Positions 60,943-64,000 of a DNA stretch of 64,000 nt are shown here, piece by piece. Made by a program: the position numbers and the translations under genes. The DNA comes from Candidatus Hebobacterum abditum (GTDB lineage: Bacteria; Armatimonadota; Hebobacteria; Hebobacterales; Hebobacteraceae): the NCBI GenBank assembly GCA_029821875.1, contig JALGXW010000024.1, positions 1 to 64,000 on the forward strand, given 5' to 3'. Under the pieces are notes generated by a model that was given only the letters and a program-made list of their open reading frames with translations, did not search any database and was not told where the DNA came from. How positions within the stretch are numbered: position 1 is the first letter of the stretch; every line of letters starts with the position of its first letter.

Positions 60943-61734
60943 TCATCTCTGGGCCAGAACCCAGGAGTGCTGTGGATCATCGCAGGGGTGCATGATCCGA
61001 TGCTCCCCGGCGAGAATCCAGAGGTAGTACAGCTCGTAGCCAGGCGCGGCGCCCACGGGATGATAGCCCTCGGCGATGGTGACCACATCGCCGTCGCAGA
61101 CCGCGTACGTGTCGTCCGATCCGTCGCCATACACCCTCTGAACTCCGAATCCCTGAGCGGGGCTGACGCGGAAGTAATACACCTCCTCCAACTCAGACTC
61201 CTCGGGGGGATTGTGAATGTCGTGCTTATGCGGGGGATAGCTCGACCAGCGACCTGGGCGGTTATAGGTCTCGCCGACGATCAAGCGCTGTGCTTCCACG
61301 GTACACGGCGCCGCAATATCGTGCACGCTTCGCTGAAAGGTGTCTTGCCCCACCTCGCGCACACGGACACTGTCCGGCGAGATCAGAATCGGCTCGCGCT
61401 CTCCATCTGCCTGGGCGCAGCAAACGGCAACCGTTACCTGTCCGCGGCCGACCACACGGCAGGTGGCGCTGGGCGGACAATAGGCCGCCGTCGCCTTCCC
61501 GCCAAACACGTCATCGCGGTCGCCAACGTTGGCCCACCCCCGGCCGTTCGCCTCGATGTCACACCGTCCGCCCAGGATCACGAGGACCGATTCGACTCCT
61601 TCGAAGGTGTGCTCCCAGCGCTGGCCATCCCCAAGCGCGAGCAGCCCGAACTCGATGTAGTTCAGGTCTGGCTGCTCGGGTCCGACGATGCGAGTATAGC
61701 CGCTCTGTACAGACTTGCCCCGGATCAGGCCCAT
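60943..61734 (-). CDS. iolB: 5-deoxy-glucuronate isomerase (IolB)
   Basis: Inositol-catabolism isomerase, 263 residues, two cupin domains: NYIEFGLLALGDGQRWEHTFEG, VFGGKATAAYCPPSAT, GRWSSYPPHKHDIHNPPEESELEEVYYFRV (metal His/Glu) and GYHPVGAAPGYELYYLWIL are characteristic. ATG 61734 has only a weak ribosome binding site. No other canonical iol gene is next to it besides the TIM barrel. TTGACA promoter just upstream. Confidence 0.92.
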   Translation of the reverse strand: MGLIRGKSVQSGYTRIVGPEQPDLNYIEFGLLALGDGQRWEHTFEGVESVLVILGGRCDIEANGRGWANVGDRDDVFGGKATAAYCPPSATCRVVGRGQVTVAVCCAQADGEREPILISPDSVRVREVGQDTFQRSVHDIAAPCTVEAQRLIVGETYNRPGRWSSYPPHKHDIHNPPEESELEEVYYFRVSPAQGFGVQRVYGDGSDDTYAVCDGDVVTIAEGYHPVGAAPGYELYYLWILAGEHRIMHPCDDPQHSWVLAQR

Positions 61735-61762
61735 GGCCGCCTTATCTGTGGAAGACTCGAGT

Positions 61763-61791
61763 ATCTTACAGGTGGCAGAAGGGGGTGTCAA
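61763..61791 (-). promoter_or_regulatory. Promoter of the iolB operon
   Basis: Minus strand: perfect TTGACA (61791-61786), 17-bp spacer, TAAGAT (61768-61763). Leader about 22 nt. Confidence 0.75.
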
Positions 61792-61869
61792 CGGAAGGCC
61801 GCTGGACCCGCGCGCAGGGCGGCGCGCCCAGCGTGGCAGCCGAACCCTGCATCGAAAGCGCGCGGCTGC

Positions 61870-61875
61870 TATAAT
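61870..61875 (+). promoter_or_regulatory. TATAAT of the GT9 gene, near the start codon
   Basis: Perfect TATAAT ending 9 bp before ATG 61885; -35 weak. A leaderless or 3-nt-leader transcript is predicted. Divergent from the iolB promoter. Confidence 0.6.
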
Positions 61876-61884
61876 CGGCGGAGT

Positions 61885-62997
61885 ATGACCGAGTCGCACG
61901 AACCGATCAAGGCCGCTCGCGGCGAGCAGCGGTCGGGTGCTAGGGCCACACTTCCGGACATCCGGCGCATCCTCGTGTTCGCCTGCAATCTGCTGGGCGA
62001 CAGCATCTGTCGGCTTCCGGCCATCGAGGCGGCGAAGAATACGTACCGCGGCAGTCATCTTACCGCAGTTGCCGATCCGGTATACCGCGAGGTTTTCGAA
62101 GGACAGCCCTTCATAGATGAGGTGTGGCCCTTGAGCCGCCGCGGGAGCCGCCTGCGCCAGGCGCGGGAGTGGCTGAGTCTGATGCGGCGAGCGCGGCGGG
62201 CACGGCCGGACCTCGTGCTGGACCTCTACGGCAGCAAGCGCACGGCCTTCGCGTCGCGAGTGAGCGGAGCGCGGTATCGAACTGGGCTCCAGCGCGATGG
62301 ACTCTCTGGCTGGTACAACCTGGCCGATCGTGTCCACGCCGACGCCCGCCACCGCGGGCACATCATCGAGAGGATCAACGCGGCTGTGGCGCCGGCCGGC
62401 ATCGCGGCGCCGTTCGCCTACCGTCGCCTTTCCATCTGCGACGATGAGCAAGCCGCAGCACGTGACCTCTTGCAGGCCCACGGGGCCGGCAGCAGAGCAC
62501 CGACCGTGCTGCTCAACCCATCAGCCCGTGTGCCCGCGAAGCGATGGCCCGCCGAGCAGTTTGCGCGCCTCGCGGAGACCCTGAGTGGGCACCATGGTGC
62601 CCACTGCCATGTCATCACGGCGCCGGGCGCGCAGGTGTTGGGGGAGCGCGTCGCGTCGGACTCGCACGGCGCCGCCACAGCGTTGCCCGAGATGAGCATA
62701 AAGGAACTTGCCGCGGTGATGGAGCGCGCCGACGTGCTCGTCACCGGCGACACCGGTGTTCTCCATGTGGGCTCAGCAATGGGAACCCCCTCCGTCGTCC
62801 TGGCGGGGCCGACCGATCCCCGCCTGTTCGCGCATCCGAATTGCCGTCAGGTCGTCCTGTTCCATCGCGAGGCCTGTGAGCGCTGGGATAGAGGCGAGCA
62901 GTGCAGTGCGTATAACACGTGCCCAGACCGGCGATGCATCGAGGCCATCTCAGTCGACGAAGCGGCTGCTGCCGTGCAGAGGGTGCTGCGCGAATAG
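61885..62997 (+). CDS. Family 9 glycosyltransferase (heptosyltransferase-like)
   Basis: 370 residues from ATG 61885. RRILVFACNLLGDSICRLPAIEAAK at ~28, DEVWPLSRR, DLVLDLYGSKRTAF, VLLNPSARVPAKRWPAEQFARLA and LVTGDTGVLHVGSAMGTPSVVLAGPTDP (nucleotide-heptose binding) are GT9 marks. Adds heptose or a related sugar to the lipopolysaccharide core. A C-terminal CSAYNTCPDRRC cluster is typical. GmhA-like gene at 38.6 kb could feed it. Confidence 0.92.
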   Translation: MTESHEPIKAARGEQRSGARATLPDIRRILVFACNLLGDSICRLPAIEAAKNTYRGSHLTAVADPVYREVFEGQPFIDEVWPLSRRGSRLRQAREWLSLMRRARRARPDLVLDLYGSKRTAFASRVSGARYRTGLQRDGLSGWYNLADRVHADARHRGHIIERINAAVAPAGIAAPFAYRRLSICDDEQAAARDLLQAHGAGSRAPTVLLNPSARVPAKRWPAEQFARLAETLSGHHGAHCHVITAPGAQVLGERVASDSHGAATALPEMSIKELAAVMERADVLVTGDTGVLHVGSAMGTPSVVLAGPTDPRLFAHPNCRQVVLFHREACERWDRGEQCSAYNTCPDRRCIEAISVDEAAAAVQRVLRE

Positions 62998-63001
62998 CGA
63001 C

Positions 63002-63862
63002 TCAGGCTTCGTCGGCCGGCGGAGTTCCGAGCAGATCATCCTCGATGGCTCGCGCCAGGGCCCCAGTTCTTCTCCCAAGATAGGCCTCGATGATCGCCGC
63101 GGCTTCGTTCCGGCTGAGCGGCCCCGACCACCGGGCGAGTTGGCGCATCTGATGGCGCAGCCGCTTTCGGGTCACCCGTTTGATGGGATGGATCTGGTCG
63201 AGATCGGTCAGCCAATACTCCAGCCCGGCCGGCGAACTCCTCGTGACGATATTCGTGACCAGATCTCTCATGTAGATACCGCAGTCGTGCCAGTACCGGA
63301 GGTGGCGGGCGAACTCGCACAGCATCTCCCGGCGCTCTGCCTCGCCCGCTACATGGCGCAGCCGCATGTGGTACGGCACGGCCTCGGGCAGCCACTCTGT
63401 TGCGAGATACTCGGTCGCTCCAGCTTCGCCGACGGCGATGGCGGTGCCCACTGGTGCGGGCGTCAGTGTTCCCATCGGAGGGAGAACGTGTGCCGCCCGC
63501 CAGGCGCGATCGACGCGAGAGCAGCGCAGCACGCGCTCGAGGTCGTGCAGGGCGTGTTGTCTGGGGAAGTCCTTGAAGAAGAACCGCTGTTCCTCATCCG
63601 CCGGCCGTATCACCGTGCATCGGAAGTTGACCTCCTCTATCTCACCATCGGCGGCCTCGCCCAATCGAAGGGCGAGGAGTCGGCGCACCAGCTCCGGCCG
63701 GTAACCGGCCGCGGCCCTCACACTGCACCCGGGATACACGGCGCGCAAGGCGGGCGCGCCCAGACCGAGATAGAACCTGATACTCAGGCGCACGTGGGCA
63801 CGAAGCCGATGAAGCGTTGACGGCGGGCCCGGAGTGCTCCGCATTGAGGATTCGCTCTTCAT
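63002..63862 (-). CDS. Lipopolysaccharide kinase (Kdo/WaaP) family protein
   Basis: 286 residues with a kinase-like fold: FFKDFPR (Lys), WLPEAVPYHMRLRH hinge area, YWHDCGIYMRDLVTNIVTR (catalytic loop, Asp-x-x-x-x-Asn) and YWLTDLDQIH (metal Asp). Phosphorylates a lipopolysaccharide sugar. Start ATG 63862 overlaps the upstream gene stop (ATGA). Ends 4 bp from the GT9 gene end, convergent. Confidence 0.85.
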   Translation of the reverse strand: MKSESSMRSTPGPPSTLHRLRAHVRLSIRFYLGLGAPALRAVYPGCSVRAAAGYRPELVRRLLALRLGEAADGEIEEVNFRCTVIRPADEEQRFFFKDFPRQHALHDLERVLRCSRVDRAWRAAHVLPPMGTLTPAPVGTAIAVGEAGATEYLATEWLPEAVPYHMRLRHVAGEAERREMLCEFARHLRYWHDCGIYMRDLVTNIVTRSSPAGLEYWLTDLDQIHPIKRVTRKRLRHQMRQLARWSGPLSRNEAAAIIEAYLGRRTGALARAIEDDLLGTPPADEA

Positions 63863-64000
63863 CGCCCGCGAACTGCCCTGCTGCCGTGTCCCGGCCAGGG
63901 CTTGAGGATGAGGACTTCGGCGTCGACCTCAGGGACGAAGGCCGGCTGTGCCCGGCCTTCGTCAAGGAGACGCCGCACGACCGGCTCGACTTCGGTCTTG
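63859..64000 (-). CDS. Truncated gene at the right window edge
   Basis: C-terminal 46 residues only (ending VRGR), open to the window edge. Contains PAFVPEVDAEVLILKPWPGHG. Its stop overlaps the kinase ATG, so they share an operon. No identification possible. Confidence 0.7.
   Translation of the reverse strand, partial: KTEVEPVVRRLLDEGRAQPAFVPEVDAEVLILKPWPGHGSRAVRGR

Noticed and set aside
60613-61884. Long upstream in-frame extension of the GT9 gene
   Set aside because: It runs antisense through iolB and the TIM-barrel gene; the GT9 domain begins after ATG 61885 and a TATAAT lies at 61870.
61735-62481. Upstream in-frame extension of iolB
   Set aside because: Antisense to the GT9 gene and past the TTGACA promoter; IolB homology begins near 61734.
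1-64000. CRISPR arrays, rRNA genes, insertion sequences with transposase
   Set aside because: No regularly spaced repeats, rRNA sequence or transposase motif were seen on either strand.

Overview
The window is GC-rich bacterial DNA with densely packed genes that often overlap by ATGA or GTGA. It looks like a diderm: a lipopolysaccharide-type heptosyltransferase (GT9) and a Kdo/WaaP-type kinase sit at the right end. Yet it carries SepF, CdaA-CdaR and TilS, a combination typical of the Terrabacteria side of the tree. A deep-branching diderm lineage such as Armatimonadota would fit, but that placement is inference only. Central carbon enzymes have an archaeal or PPi-dependent flavour: an HPS-RraA fusion, ADP-forming acetyl-CoA synthetase, bifunctional PGI/PMI, ApgM and a PPi-type phosphofructokinase.

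Layout. 0-10.4 kb is a plus-strand run: a truncated unknown gene, gatC-gatA, HPS-RraA, a ketopantoate-reductase-like gene, a pterin-binding methyltransferase, ADP-forming acetyl-CoA synthetase, a BioD-like/DRTGG protein and rimO. 10.4-11.1 kb holds two minus-strand accessory genes, one resembling an ADP-ribosyltransferase. 11.2-16.6 kb is the yggS-sepF-proC-yggT cluster followed by a CPBP protease, a DUF167 protein, a glycosyltransferase and a methyltransferase. 16.8-22.5 kb holds ileS, a DksA-like protein, lspA, lgt and rluD. 22.6-29.1 kb has gcvH, hsp20 (minus), a SAM hydroxide adenosyltransferase coupled to a THUMP/FtsJ methyltransferase, a dehydrogenase, a HIT protein and cdaA-cdaR. metG and an FmdB-type gene are on the minus strand. 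31.5-34.1 kb is rpsF-ssb-rpsR, without rplI, followed by PGI/PMI.

34.6-43.2 kb is one long plus-strand set: two flavoproteins, acylphosphatase, a GH94-like phosphorylase and a four-gene SIS / HAD / deoxyhypusine-synthase-like / SIS module, then a cyclophilin lipoprotein. 43.3-47 kb is the minus-strand operon apgM-tilS-M24-like. 47.2-52.7 kb is a looser accessory stretch with three orphan receiver-only response regulators, a PDZ protein, a TIGR04076-type protein and small unknown proteins, separated by larger gaps.

At 52.9-54.1 kb an intact tRNA-Pro and a truncated copy of its 5' half form an exact 46-bp direct repeat around about 1.1 kb. A consensus promoter remains beside the truncated copy, so this looks like an insertion into the tRNA gene. 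54.1-61.7 kb is a minus-strand set with iolB, a TIM-barrel isomerase, a DUF4091 protein, a Cgl0158-type aldolase, PPi-PFK, rph and rdgB, suggesting a link between inositol or sugar breakdown and glycolysis. The right end carries envelope glycosyltransferase and kinase genes.
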